A DNA stretch of 64,000 nucleotides, from the NCBI RefSeq assembly GCF_000617925.1, contig NZ_BAMT01000001.1, positions 372,001 through 436,000 of the forward strand. The letters run 5' to 3'. The DNA is from Methylobacillus glycogenes JCM 2850. GTDB taxonomy: Bacteria; Pseudomonadota; Gammaproteobacteria; Burkholderiales; Methylophilaceae. The notes below the pieces were generated by a model. The model made no database searches. It saw only the letters and a list, made by a program, of their open reading frames with translations, and was not told where the DNA came from. This document shows positions 37,661-48,700 of this stretch, in pieces (the stretch's first letter is position 1; every line of letters begins with the position of its first letter). The translations under genes were made by a program, and so were the position numbers.

Positions 37661-38575
37661 ATGGCAATCAAACATTTTTTGCAGTTGAATGATCTGAATG
37701 CGGATGAGTTTGCGCATATCTTTGAGCGCACCCGCTGGATCAAGGAACAGTTCAAGGCTTACCAGCAATACTGGCCGCTGACTGACCGTACGCTGGTGAT
37801 GATTTTCGAGAAAGCCAGCACCCGTACCCGTCTGTCCTTCGAGGCTGGCATGCAGCAGCTGGGTGGTTCTGCCATCTACCTCAATACCCGTGATTCCCAG
37901 CTGGGGCGGGGTGAGCCGGTGGAAGATGCGGCACAGGTGATCTCGCGCATGAGCGATATCGTCATGATCCGTACCTTTGAGCAGGAAATCATAGAGCGCT
38001 TCGCGGCCAATTCGCGGGTGCCTGTGATCAACGGCCTGACCAATGAATATCATCCATGCCAGATTCTGGCGGATATCTACACCTTTATCGAGCACAGAGG
38101 CCCGATCAAAGGCAAGACCGTGGCCTGGATAGGTGATTCCAACAACGTCTGTAACACCTGGTTGCAGGCGGCGGAAGTGTTTGATTTTAATGTGCATGTG
38201 TCTACGCCGCAGGGCTATGAAGTTGAACCTGAGCGCGCCAACCTCTATGGCACTGACCATTACGAAGAGTTTGAAGACCCAATGGAAGCGGCGCGTGGTG
38301 CCGATCTTGTCACCACCGATGTCTGGACCTCTATGGGCTTTGAGGCTGAGAACGAAGAGCGCAGACGTGACTTCCAGGATTGGCAGGTGGATGCAGATAT
38401 GATGCGCATCGCTGGCCCAAATGCCTTGTTTATGCACTGCCTGCCAGCGCACAGAGGCGAAGAGGTGGCGGCCGAGGTGATAGATGGCCCGCAGTCTGTG
38501 GTGTGGGACGAAGCGGAAAACCGCCTGCATGTACAGAAGGCGCTGATGGAATATCTGCTGCTGGGCAAGCTCTAG
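37661..38575 (+). CDS. argF: Ornithine carbamoyltransferase
   Basis: The product is 304 aa. The carbamoyl-phosphate binding motif is EKASTRTRLSFEAG, and a second His-Pro-Cys-Gln element is EYHPCQIL. The ornithine-binding HCLPAHRGEE lies near the C-terminus. It makes citrulline from ornithine and carbamoyl phosphate in the cytoplasm. It starts 22 bases after argD and is followed 47 bases later by argG. A 319-codon frame on the opposite strand is a shadow of this gene. Confidence 0.97.
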   Translation: MAIKHFLQLNDLNADEFAHIFERTRWIKEQFKAYQQYWPLTDRTLVMIFEKASTRTRLSFEAGMQQLGGSAIYLNTRDSQLGRGEPVEDAAQVISRMSDIVMIRTFEQEIIERFAANSRVPVINGLTNEYHPCQILADIYTFIEHRGPIKGKTVAWIGDSNNVCNTWLQAAEVFDFNVHVSTPQGYEVEPERANLYGTDHYEEFEDPMEAARGADLVTTDVWTSMGFEAENEERRRDFQDWQVDADMMRIAGPNALFMHCLPAHRGEEVAAEVIDGPQSVVWDEAENRLHVQKALMEYLLLGKL

Positions 38576-38622
38576 CACCAGGTGCAGGTTTACTGAATTA
38601 AAGAATTGATTGGGAAGAAATA

Positions 38623-39843
38623 ATGAGTGATGTGAAAAAAGTCGTGCTGGCCTATTCCGGCGGCCTGGATACCTCGGTAATCCTCAAGTGGTTGCAGGAT
38701 GTTTACCAGTGTGAAGTGGTGACCTTTACTGCTGATATCGGCCAGGGTGAAGAGGTTGAGCCTGCACGCGAAAAAGCCAAGAAATTTGGCGTTAAGGAAA
38801 TCTATATCGATGACCTGCGCGAAGAGTTTGTGCGTGACTTCGTCTTCCCCATGTTCCGCGCCAACACCGTTTACGAAGGCGAATACCTGCTGGGTACCTC
38901 GATTGCGCGTCCGCTGATTGCCAAGCGTTTGATCGAAATTGCTGCGGAAACCAAAGCTGACGCGGTTTCTCATGGCGCCACTGGCAAGGGTAACGACCAG
39001 GTGCGTTTCGAGCTGGGTGCTTATGCGCTCAACCCCAATATCAAAATCATCGCCCCATGGCGCGAGTGGGATTTGCTCAGCCGTGAAAAGCTGCTGGCCT
39101 ATGCCGAGCAAAACAGTATCCCTGTGGAAATGAAGCACAAGCAAGGCGGCAGCCCCTACAGCATGGACGCCAACCTGCTGCACATTTCCTACGAAGGCCG
39201 TCACCTGGAAAACCCAGCGGCTGAAGCGGAAGAAGATATGTGGCGCTGGACGGTTTCGCCAGAGCGCGCACCAGACCAGGCCGAATACCTGGATATTGAA
39301 TACCGCAACGGCGACCCCATCTCTTTAAATGGTAAAGCCTTGCCACCGCATGAGTTGCTGGCGGAGTTGAACCGCCTGGGTGGCAAGCACGGCATAGGCC
39401 GTCTGGACTTGGTGGAAAACCGCTATGTGGGCATGAAGTCGCGCGGTTGCTATGAAACCCCTGGCGGCACCATCTTGCTCAGGGCACATCGGGCCATTGA
39501 ATCCATCACGCTGGACCGTGAAGTGGCGCATCTTAAAGATGACCTCATGCCGCGTTATGCCAGCATGATCTACAACGGTTACTGGTGGAGTCCAGAGCGC
39601 GTGACGCTGCAGACTTTGATAGACCAGACGCAGAAGACCGTAAACGGTTGGGTCAGGCTCAAGCTCTACAAGGGCAATGTTATCGTGACTGGCCGCGATT
39701 CGGCTACGGACTCCTTGTTCGACCCGACCATTGCCACCTTTGAAGATGATGCCGGGGCTTACGACCACCGTGATGCAGGTGGCTTTATCAAGCTCAATGC
39801 CTTGCGTATGCGCATCGCTGCGAACCAGCGCAACAAGAAGTAA
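38623..39843 (+). CDS. argG: Argininosuccinate synthase
   Basis: The product is 406 aa. The ATP pyrophosphatase loop is [15 protein letters not shown] near the N-terminus. [13 protein letters not shown] is the citrulline/aspartate-binding region, and YETPGGTIL lies towards the C-terminus. It joins citrulline and aspartate with ATP to give argininosuccinate. It is the last arginine gene in this cluster; argH is not in the window. The ppnP gene follows after 37 bases, probably on the same transcript. Confidence 0.97.
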   Translation: MSDVKKVVLAYSGGLDTSVILKWLQDVYQCEVVTFTADIGQGEEVEPAREKAKKFGVKEIYIDDLREEFVRDFVFPMFRANTVYEGEYLLGTSIARPLIAKRLIEIAAETKADAVSHGATGKGNDQVRFELGAYALNPNIKIIAPWREWDLLSREKLLAYAEQNSIPVEMKHKQGGSPYSMDANLLHISYEGRHLENPAAEAEEDMWRWTVSPERAPDQAEYLDIEYRNGDPISLNGKALPPHELLAELNRLGGKHGIGRLDLVENRYVGMKSRGCYETPGGTILLRAHRAIESITLDREVAHLKDDLMPRYASMIYNGYWWSPERVTLQTLIDQTQKTVNGWVRLKLYKGNVIVTGRDSATDSLFDPTIATFEDDAGAYDHRDAGGFIKLNALRMRIAANQRNKK

Positions 39844-39880
39844 ACAAGATCATATAAACACATATTACGAGGAAACCAGC

Positions 39881-40192
39881 ATGGCCCAGTTCGATCATGT
39901 CAGTGTCAAGAAAAAAGCCAATGTCTATTTTGACGGCAAGTGTGTCAGCCATACCGTGTTGTTCCAGAACGGTACCCGTGCCACTGTGGGCGTCATTTTC
40001 CCCAGCACCCTGACTTTTAACACTGGCTCCCCTGAGCTGATGGAAATCAACGGTGGTGTTTGCAAGGTGCGCCTCAAGGGCGAAACCGAGTGGAAAACCT
40101 ATGGTGAAGGCGAAAAATTCACCGTGGCGGGTAATTCCAGTTTCGATATCGAAACACTGGAAACCCTGGACTACGTTTGCCATTTCGAATAA
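39881..40192 (+). CDS. ppnP: Pyrimidine/purine nucleoside phosphorylase
   Basis: The product is 103 aa, a single cupin-like domain of the PpnP (YaiE, DUF1255) family. [15 protein letters not shown], then [13 protein letters not shown] and [15 protein letters not shown], are the family's conserved strands. It phosphorolyses nucleosides such as uridine, adenosine and inosine to base plus ribose-1-phosphate. The start at 39881 has CGAGGAA upstream. A longer frame from 39731 overlaps argG and is not the gene. The link with arginine synthesis is positional only. Confidence 0.92.
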   Translation: MAQFDHVSVKKKANVYFDGKCVSHTVLFQNGTRATVGVIFPSTLTFNTGSPELMEINGGVCKVRLKGETEWKTYGEGEKFTVAGNSSFDIETLETLDYVCHFE

Positions 40193-40281
40193 GACCAGCA
40201 ATTAACAGTAACGCAGGCTGGCCTGGCGCAAGCATGGCTGGCCTGTAAGTAATATGACCATCATGACAAGGATGCTTCCCT

Positions 40282-40776
40282 ATGCCTTCATTTGATATTT
40301 CCTCAGAAGTCGACATGGTGGCGTTGAAAAACGCCGTGGATGTTGCGGACCGTACCATTGCCAACCGTTATGACTTCAAGGGCACCAGTGCCAGCCTAGA
40401 GTTGAACGAGAAAGACGAACTGATTACGCTGCACGGCGATTCAGATTTCCAGCTGGACCAGATCAAGGCCATTCTGCTGCCAGCGATGGAAAAGAAGGAA
40501 GCCGATAGCGCCAAGCGCCTGGATCACCAGGACGTGCAAAAAGTCTCGGGCAACAAGGTCAAGCAAGTGCTGAAGATCAAGGCCGGTATTGATAGCGAAC
40601 TGGCGAAGAAAATCGTCAAGTTGCTTAAGGATAGCGGCCTCAAGGTACAGGCCAGCATTCAGGGTGACGAAGTACGCGTCTCCGGTGCCAAGCGTGATGT
40701 GTTGCAGGATGCGATTGCGCAGGTGCGCAAGTCCATCACGGATTTTCCGCTGCAGTATGGCAATTTCCGTGACTAA
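40282..40776 (+). CDS. yajQ: YajQ-family nucleotide-binding protein
   Basis: The product is 164 aa. It begins MPSFDISSEVDMVALKNAVD and contains RYDFKGTSASLEL, the YajQ signature, then a second ferredoxin-like half ending in VRKSITDFPLQYGNFRD. YajQ proteins bind nucleotides. Members in Xanthomonas and Pseudomonas bind cyclic di-GMP and affect virulence gene expression. Here the role is unknown. It starts 89 bases after ppnP and ends 76 bases before leuC. Confidence 0.93.
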   Translation: MPSFDISSEVDMVALKNAVDVADRTIANRYDFKGTSASLELNEKDELITLHGDSDFQLDQIKAILLPAMEKKEADSAKRLDHQDVQKVSGNKVKQVLKIKAGIDSELAKKIVKLLKDSGLKVQASIQGDEVRVSGAKRDVLQDAIAQVRKSITDFPLQYGNFRD

Positions 40777-40852
40777 ACTTGTAGCCGCCAGCCCGTAACT
40801 AAATAGTAAGAGACCGCCAAGCCTGGCGGTCAGAGTGAGCTAGAAAGACCCT

Positions 40853-42259
40853 ATGTCAGCAAGAACGCTTTACGACAAATTATTCGATTCCCACGTGGTG
40901 CGCGAGGAGAACGGCACTGCGCTGATCTATATCGACCGCCATCTGGTACATGAAGTCACCAGCCCACAGGCATTTGAAGGTCTGAAGATGGCTGGCCGCA
41001 AGCTATGGCGCATTAACTCCGTGCTGGCGGTGCCTGACCACAATGTACCGACTACGGATAGAAGTCAGGGCATTGCTGACCCCATCTCGCGTTTGCAGGT
41101 GGAAACTCTGGATCAGAACTGTACCGATTTTGGCGTCACCGAATTCAAGATGGGTGATGCGCGTCAGGGCATCGTTCACGTCATGGGCCCGGAGCAGGGC
41201 GCAACCTTGCCCGGCATGACCGTGGTCTGTGGTGATTCCCATACCAGCACCCATGGTGCGTTTGGTGCATTGGCCCATGGTATAGGCACCTCCGAAGTTG
41301 AGCATGTGATGGCGACCCAGTGCCTGGTGCAAAAGAAATCCAAAGCCATGCAAGTCAGCGTTGAAGGCAAGTTGGGCCTGGGCGTGACCGCCAAGGATAT
41401 TGCCCTGGCCGTGATCGGCAAGATAGGCACTGCAGGTGGTACGGGTTACGCGATTGAGTTTGCGGGTTCTGCTATCCGTAGCCTGAGCATGGAAGGGCGT
41501 ATGACCCTGTGCAATATGGCGATTGAAGCGGGTGCGCGTGCTGGCATGGTGGCGGTGGACGACACCACCATCAATTACGTCAAGGGTAGACCTTACGCGC
41601 CCAAGGCTGAGCAATGGGATGCTGCAGTGACTTACTGGCGCACCTTGCACAGCGACGAAGGCGCACGTTTTGATGCCGTGGTAGCACTGAAGGCTGAAGA
41701 AATTGAGCCACAAGTCACTTGGGGTACGTCCCCAGAAATGGTCACCGCCATCAATGGCAGTGTGCCTGACCCGACACAGGAAGCCGACCCGACCAAGCGT
41801 GGCGGCATAGAGCGTGCCCTGCAATACATGGGCTTGGCGGCAAATACGCCTATGGATCAGATTAATATCGACAAGGTATTTATCGGCTCTTGCACCAACT
41901 CACGTATAGAAGATTTGCGTGCGGCGGCGGCCGTGGCTAAGGGCAAGCATGTGGCCGCCAATGTGAAGTTGGCGCTGGTAGTGCCAGGCTCTGGTCTGGT
42001 TAAGGCGCAGGCTGAAGAAGAAGGTCTGGACAAGATCTTCAAGGATGCTGGTTTTGAATGGCGTGAGCCAGGTTGCTCCATGTGTCTGGCCATGAATGCC
42101 GACCGTCTGGAGCCAGGTGAGCGTTGTGCTTCTACCTCTAACCGTAACTTTGAAGGCCGCCAGGGCCCAGGCGGGCGTACCCATCTGGTCAGCCCGGAAA
42201 TGGCGGCAGCAGCGGCGGTGACGGGGCACTTCGTTGATGTGCGCCAGTTCCTGAACTAG
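40853..42259 (+). CDS. leuC: 3-isopropylmalate dehydratase, large subunit
   Basis: The product is 468 aa. It is an aconitase-fold enzyme with the three [4Fe-4S] cysteines visible in [14 protein letters not shown] and [10 protein letters not shown]. Substrate-binding elements include [20 protein letters not shown] and [16 protein letters not shown]. With LeuD it isomerises 2-isopropylmalate to 3-isopropylmalate in leucine synthesis. It is followed by a tiny entericidin gene and leuD. This arrangement is usual in Betaproteobacteria. Confidence 0.97.
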   Translation: MSARTLYDKLFDSHVVREENGTALIYIDRHLVHEVTSPQAFEGLKMAGRKLWRINSVLAVPDHNVPTTDRSQGIADPISRLQVETLDQNCTDFGVTEFKMGDARQGIVHVMGPEQGATLPGMTVVCGDSHTSTHGAFGALAHGIGTSEVEHVMATQCLVQKKSKAMQVSVEGKLGLGVTAKDIALAVIGKIGTAGGTGYAIEFAGSAIRSLSMEGRMTLCNMAIEAGARAGMVAVDDTTINYVKGRPYAPKAEQWDAAVTYWRTLHSDEGARFDAVVALKAEEIEPQVTWGTSPEMVTAINGSVPDPTQEADPTKRGGIERALQYMGLAANTPMDQINIDKVFIGSCTNSRIEDLRAAAAVAKGKHVAANVKLALVVPGSGLVKAQAEEEGLDKIFKDAGFEWREPGCSMCLAMNADRLEPGERCASTSNRNFEGRQGPGGRTHLVSPEMAAAAAVTGHFVDVRQFLN

Positions 42260-42273
42260 CCGTAGGCCGCAGC

Positions 42274-42393
42274 ATGCAGTTTATTGTGCTGGCGGCGCTG
42301 GCGCTGTCACTCTTGACGGGGTGTAACACCGTTCAGGGCCTGGGCAAGGATATCGAGAAGGCAGGCGAAGCCCTGCAAAGATCAACCAAATAG
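42274..42393 (+). CDS. Entericidin A/B-family small lipoprotein
   Basis: The product is 39 aa, beginning [19 protein letters not shown] with the lipobox LTGC, then [16 protein letters not shown] and RSTK. The GKDIEKAG stretch is the entericidin hallmark. Entericidins are small membrane lipoproteins first described as a toxin/antidote pair in enterobacteria; here only one is present. It sits in the gap between leuC and leuD (14 and 11 bases), as in many Betaproteobacteria, so it is cotranscribed with the leucine genes. It is too short for default ORF calling. Confidence 0.85.
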   Translation: MQFIVLAALALSLLTGCNTVQGLGKDIEKAGEALQRSTK

Positions 42394-42404
42394 TTGGAAT
42401 ACTT

Positions 42405-43041
<637 letters not shown>

Positions 43042-43169
43042 GCATGTGATCACGCTATTGGGTGCAGCTAGTTGCTGAGACTAGCCTGCCAGCCCAGGCA
43101 GCAACAGTAAGCGCGTTGGCTGGCGCCGCTTGTTTCAACCTTAAACCATTATTCTTTTGGAAATTGTGT

Positions 43170-44224
43170 ATGAAGATTGCAGTATTGCCGGGTGACGGCA
43201 TTGGTCCCGAAATTGTGACGCAAGCCGTCAAAGTGCTCAAGGCGTTGGATATCAAGCTGGAGTTGCAAGAAGCCCCGATTGGTGGCGCAGGCTATGAAGC
43301 CGCTGGTGACCCGCTGCCCGCTGCTACCCTTAAGCTGGCTGAAGAGTCCGATGCGGTACTGCTGGGTGCGGTAGGCGATTGGAAATACGACAGCCTGCCA
43401 CGTGACCAACGCCCTGAGCGCGGCTTGCTGCGTATACGCAAGGCGCTAAACCTGTTTGCCAACCTGCGTCCTGCGCTGCTGTACCCAGAGCTGGCTTCTG
43501 CTTCCACCCTCAAGCCAGAAGTAGTGGCGGGTCTGGATATCATGATCGTGCGCGAATTGACAGGCGATATCTACTTTGGTCAGCCACGTGGTATCTCAAC
43601 GCTAGAAAATGGCGAGCGCGAAGGCATCAACACCATGCGTTACAGCGAATCCGAGATTCGCCGCATTGCCCATGTCGCTTTTGGCATTGCATGAAGCGTA
43701 ACAAAAAGGTCTGTTCCGTCGATAAGGCCAATGTGCTGGAAACCACAGAACTCTGGCGCCAGGTGATGATAGAAGTGGCCAAGGAATATCCAGAAGTCGA
43801 GCTTAGCCATATGTATGTGGACAATGCCGCCATGCAGTTGATACGCGCACCCAAGCAGTTTGACGTGATGGTGACTGGCAATATTTTTGGTGACATTCTG
43901 TCTGATGAAGCTTCCATGCTGACAGGGTCCATAGGCATGCTGCCATCGGCATCGCTGGATCAGAACAACAAGGGTATGTACGAGCCTAGCCATGGTTCGG
44001 CACCGGATATCGCAGGCAAGGATATTGCCAACCCACTGGCCACTATACTTTCGGCTGCCATGATGCTGCGTTACAGCTTCAACGATGAAGCCAATGCCAC
44101 CCGCGTTGAAAATGCCGTGAAAAAGGCCTTGGAACAAGGTTACCGCACCGCGGATATCTGGACCGAAGGCACGCGCAAGGTCAAGTGCAGCGAAATGGGC
44201 GATGCTGTCGTCGCAGCGCTATAA
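43170..44224 (+). CDS. leuB: 3-isopropylmalate dehydrogenase (frame broken near 43690)
   Basis: It oxidises and decarboxylates 3-isopropylmalate with NAD+. It begins [20 protein letters not shown]. The isocitrate-dehydrogenase-family signature [19 protein letters not shown] and the C-terminal [15 protein letters not shown] are present. The frame breaks at [14 protein letters not shown]: restoring one base near 43690 (GCCATG or GGCATG read as GCATG) gives 351 aa. I start at ATG 43170, with TTTTGGAAA upstream. The ORF continues upstream to 43062 but without a site. Confidence 0.94.
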
Positions 44225-44303
44225 GTAGTAGCACTGCAAGATTAGTAACAATAGAGTAAACAACCAGGCCCACAGATGATGGGCCATACACAGTCAGGAT
44301 GAG

Positions 44304-45419
44304 ATGATGTTCAAAGTTGGTTTTGTCGGCTGGCGCGGCATGGTCGGATCAGTGCTTATGCAGCGCATGGTGGCCGAAAACGATTTCAAGGATATTGAGC
44401 CTGTTTTCTTCACCACCTCGCAAACCGGGGCCGCTGGCCCGGCGATTGGTAAAGACACGCCGCCATTGAAGGACGCCCGTGCGATTGCCGAGCTCAAGGC
44501 CATGGACATCATCATTTCCTGTCAAGGCGGTGATTACACCACTGAAGTTTTCCCCAAGCTACGTGCTGATGGCTGGCAGGGTCACTGGATAGATGCGGCC
44601 TCCACTCTGCGTATGGAGCAGGATGCCGTCATCGTGCTGGACCCGGTCAACCTGGATGTCATCAAACAGTCATTGGGTAAGGGTGGCCGCAACTGGATAG
44701 GTGGTAACTGTACCGTGTCGCTGATGCTGATGGCCTTGAACGGTTTGTTCAAGGCTGACCTGGTGGAGTGGGCGACTTCCATGACCTATCAGGCGGCATC
44801 GGGTGCGGGTGCGCAGAATATGCGCGAGTTGATTGCGCAAATGGGCGTGGTCAATGCCAGCGTGCAAGCTGAATTGCAGGACCCTGCCTCCAGCATACTG
44901 GAGATAGACCGCAAGGTAGCTGCAACTCTGCGCAGCGCAGATTACCCAGTAGATAACTTTGGTGTGCCGCTGGCTGGTAGCCTGATCCCCTGGATAGACA
45001 AGGATCTGGGCAATGGTCAAAGCAAGGAAGAGTGGAAGGGCCAAGCAGAAACCAACAAGATACTGGGCCGTGAATCCCAGCCTATCGCGATTGATGGGCT
45101 CTGTGTGCGTATAGGCGCTATGCGCTGTCATTCCCAGGCGCTGACCATCAAGCTCAAGCAAGATGTGCCGCTGGATGAAATCAATGACATGTTGGCCAAG
45201 GCCAACCCATGGGCGGAGGTGATTCCCAACGAGCGTCAAGCCACTATTGAACGCTTAAGCCCGGCTGCTATTACTGGCACCATGCAAACTCCAGTTGGAA
45301 GGTTGCGTAAACTGAATATGGGCGGGGAATACCTGTCTGCGTTCACGGTGGGTGATCAGCTGCTGTGGGGTGCTGCCGAGCCCTTGCGTAGAATGCTGCG
45401 CATTCTGGTTGAAGCCTGA
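44304..45419 (+). CDS. asd: Aspartate-semialdehyde dehydrogenase
   Basis: The product is 371 aa. The NADP-binding start is [18 protein letters not shown], the catalytic Cys is in [13 protein letters not shown], and the substrate-binding region near the end includes [11 protein letters not shown]. It reduces aspartyl phosphate to aspartate semialdehyde, the branch point to Lys, Met, Thr and diaminopimelate, so it is essential for cell-wall synthesis. ATG at 44304 or 44307 are both possible; AGGA lies just upstream. A short hairpin, GGCCCA with TGGGCC (44267-44285), precedes it. A terminator follows at 45493. Confidence 0.96.
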   Translation: MMFKVGFVGWRGMVGSVLMQRMVAENDFKDIEPVFFTTSQTGAAGPAIGKDTPPLKDARAIAELKAMDIIISCQGGDYTTEVFPKLRADGWQGHWIDAASTLRMEQDAVIVLDPVNLDVIKQSLGKGGRNWIGGNCTVSLMLMALNGLFKADLVEWATSMTYQAASGAGAQNMRELIAQMGVVNASVQAELQDPASSILEIDRKVAATLRSADYPVDNFGVPLAGSLIPWIDKDLGNGQSKEEWKGQAETNKILGRESQPIAIDGLCVRIGAMRCHSQALTIKLKQDVPLDEINDMLAKANPWAEVIPNERQATIERLSPAAITGTMQTPVGRLRKLNMGGEYLSAFTVGDQLLWGAAEPLRRMLRILVEA

Positions 45420-45492
45420 TTTCAGGCAAGCTCCTAGGCAAGTATCAGGCCGCCCAGCAGAGTAATTTGTTAAGTCTCTGCTTATCTCTCTT

Positions 45493-45520
45493 ACTTCCCT
45501 GCCTGCGCTGGCAGGGAAGT
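45493..45520 (+). terminator. Terminator after asd
   Basis: ACTTCCCTGCC (45493-45503) and GGCAGGGAAGT (45510-45520) form a perfect 11-base stem with a six-base loop, followed by TTCTCTC. Confidence 0.75.
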
Positions 45521-45711
45521 TTCTCTCAGGATTTATTCCTGCACTCGCATTGAATTAATTCACTTTTTACATTTGTTAAATAAATTGTCATTGGTGACAA
45601 GAGCTTGATTGGGCCTGGCCCATCCGCAAGGTAAAGTTTTGTATCAGCTTGAAACTGTAACTGATTGATGTTAATTTAATAATGCTATTTATAGTTAATA
45701 AGGGTGGAATA

Positions 45712-48700
45712 GTGCATAAGTCCAAATTAAAGGGGATCACGCTCGCGGTATTGATGGCCTTTGCGCCTATTGCTGCAGATGCTGCTGGGCTGGGTCGCTT
45801 GACAGTGACATCCGGGCTTGGCGAACCGCTTTCGGCAGAGATAGAACTGCTCTCGCCGACACCGGAAGAACTCGCATCCCTCAGTGCTGGCATCGCTTCT
45901 CCAGAAGCTTACAGCGTGCAGGGCGTGGAGCGTACAGCGCTGCACAGTGCCATCAAGGTTGATGTGACCAAACGTGGCGATGGCACCCCCATCCTTAAGC
46001 TCACTACTCGCCAGGCCGTCAGTGATCCTTTCCTCGATATGCTGATTCAGGTGGATTGGGAAACTGGCCGCTTGTTGCGCGAGTACACCGTATTACTTGA
46101 TCCACCTGGGTATAGCAATCAGGCCCAGGTGTATAACGGCGTGCAATTGCCCCCTGATGCCAATACCCCTAGCGTAGCACCTGCGGGCCGTGCAGCGAAT
46201 GCAGCCTCTGGCAATGCTGCCAAAACTCCGGCAAGAAACTCCACCAAAAACTCTGCCAGAACCAATACCGCCAATCAGGCTGCAACACCCGCGCCGCGTG
46301 CGGCAACTTCTGCTCCAGTATCTTCCACCTCAGTCGCTGCCAGTGATACCCCAGCGCAAAATTACACCACAGCAAAAGGCGATACCCTTAGCGCCATCGC
46401 GCAGCAGCACCAAGTTGAAGGCGTTAGCCTGGATCAAATGCTGATTGGTTTGTATAGAGCCAATGAGGATGCCTTTAGCAACAAGAATATGAATCGCCTG
46501 AAGACCGGGCAGATCATGCGCGTGCCTGCGGCGAGCGAATTGCAACAAGTCAGCCCGGCTGAGGCCACACGTGAAGTGCGTGCGCATTCCTCAGACTGGA
46601 ATGCCTATCGCAATCGCCTGGCTGGTCTGGCGGCAGAATCTAATCCTGCAGCAGAAGGTGGTACGCAACAGTCGGCGTCAGGCCGCATTACCAGCGCAGC
46701 TACCGATAGAGCAGCCCCCGCCGATGCTGGTCTGCGCGATGTCATCAAGCTATCCAGATCAGATGCCAAAGGCAAGGCTGCCGCGCAAGAGCAGATCAAT
46801 GCACTACAGGAAGAGTTAACTGCTAAAGACAAGAGTCTGAATGATTCTGCCGAGCGCTTGGCCGCATTGGAAAAACAAATTTCCGATATGCAAAAGCTGC
46901 TGGCCATCAGAAATCAATCACTGGCTAACCTGCAAAACAAGGACGCCACGCCAGCACCTGCTGCGCCGCCTGTTCAGGCTGAAGCGCCTAAACCTGCAGA
47001 AACGCCTAAATCTGCAGAAACCACTAAGCCTGAAGTCGCAGCCGAGCCAGCCAAGGCTGAGACGGCTACTCCTGAACCCGCTAATACTGATCCAGCAGTC
47101 GCCACACTGGCCGAGCCTGCACCACAGGCTGCTGACGAACCCAGCAAGGTACAAAAAGCTGAAAAACCCGCAACACCTGCGGTAGTGCCGCCACCTGCGG
47201 TGGAAGAGCCAAGCTTGATTGGTGAAATCCTGGGCGATGATCCTTTGCTGCCTGCCCTGGCTGGCGGTGCCCTGGTATTGCTGCTGGGCGGTTGGTTGTT
47301 CTTGCGCAACAGGCGCAAGCGCGAGCTGGATAGTTTTGAAAAAGGCATCCTGACCTCAGGCGGCCTAAAGGCTAACACCGTATTCGGCAATACGGCAGCT
47401 GGCGCTACCGTCAATGCTGGCGATACCTCTTTCCTGACCGATTTCTCGCCGAATACTGGCGGCATGATAGATACGCATGACGTTGACCCGATTGCCGAGG
47501 CCGAGGTTTACATGGCTTATGGCCGTGATGCGCAGGCTGAGGAAATCCTCAAGGATGCCATCGTCAAGGAACCACAGCGCCACGAACTGCATGTGAAGCT
47601 ACTGGAAATTTTCGCTGCCAGGAACGATACCTCAGCGTTTGAAACGGTAGCGGGTGAAATTTACACTACCTTGGGTGCTGCTGATCCCATCTGGGCCAAA
47701 GTGGCCGAAATGGGCCGCAAGCTGGAGCCAAACAACCCCCTCTATTCAGCGGAAGTTGAAAGCAAGGCCATCAGTGCCAAGGCCAATGCCGCTAGCGACG
47801 GCTTGGCGACAGATGGATTTGTCAGTGCCACTACCCCTGATAGCACTCTCACCACTGCCGCGGGTGCAGCGCTTGCTGGTGCGGCAGCAGCCGGGCTTTA
47901 TGCGGCCAACAGCCAAGAGCAGCAAGCAGGTAGTGAAAATGCGGATGGCAGTGATGAAGTGGATCACGATACATTCAAGGACAATACATTTGATCAAAAC
48001 CTGTTAGGTGCTGATAGCAATGCGCTTGAGCCTGATTTCGGCGCGCCCGTATTTGGCAATACGACAGAGCGCTCAGAACTGGCTGACCTGGAACTGGGTG
48101 ATTTGTCTTCTGACCCACAATCCTTCAGCGCACAGCCTTTCTCCACCCCTGATGCTGCGGACGAACTGCCCAGCCTGGACTTTGATCTGGGTGGGCTAGG
48201 GGATAGCACTGCACAGCCTGCAGATGTGGACGCAACTGCACATGGCGGCAACGATATCGAATTTGCGCTGGACCTGCCTGAGCCACCTGCCAAAAATACC
48301 TTGCAGATGGATATTGCTGAGCTTGATGCTGAGATTCCGGATTTTGACCTGCCTGAGCTGGGTGCTACGGATGAAGGCGCAGCGCTGCCTGATTTGGATC
48401 TGCCTGAGTTCTCATTCCCTGAGGGTTCAGCTGAGAAATCCATAGATGAGGTGGGTAGTGCACAGGCCGCAGGCTCTGAAGCTTCAACATCTGATGCTGA
48501 GGCATTGGCTGGCGATGTATTAGCTAGCGATACAGCGGCCTCATTGCCTGAACTGTCAGTCCCTGATTTCGATTTGTCTGAGGATTTGGCGCCGCCAGCA
48601 GGCTCAGTAGTTGAAGATGTTGATTTCGGCTTGCCGGAAATCGAACTGCCCGAAATTGAGTTGCCAAGCCCTGCCGCAGAAGTAGAAACAGACAGCGACT

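Noticed and set aside
37619-38578. 319-codon frame on the minus strand
   Set aside because: It is exactly antiparallel to argF, which has all family motifs. The translation has no recognisable domain and no ribosome-binding site.
41003-41824. 273-codon minus-strand frame
   Set aside because: Antiparallel to leuC, whose motifs are complete.
44267-44285. Hairpin before asd as a terminator
   Set aside because: Six-base stem without a T-run; it may only be a leader stem.
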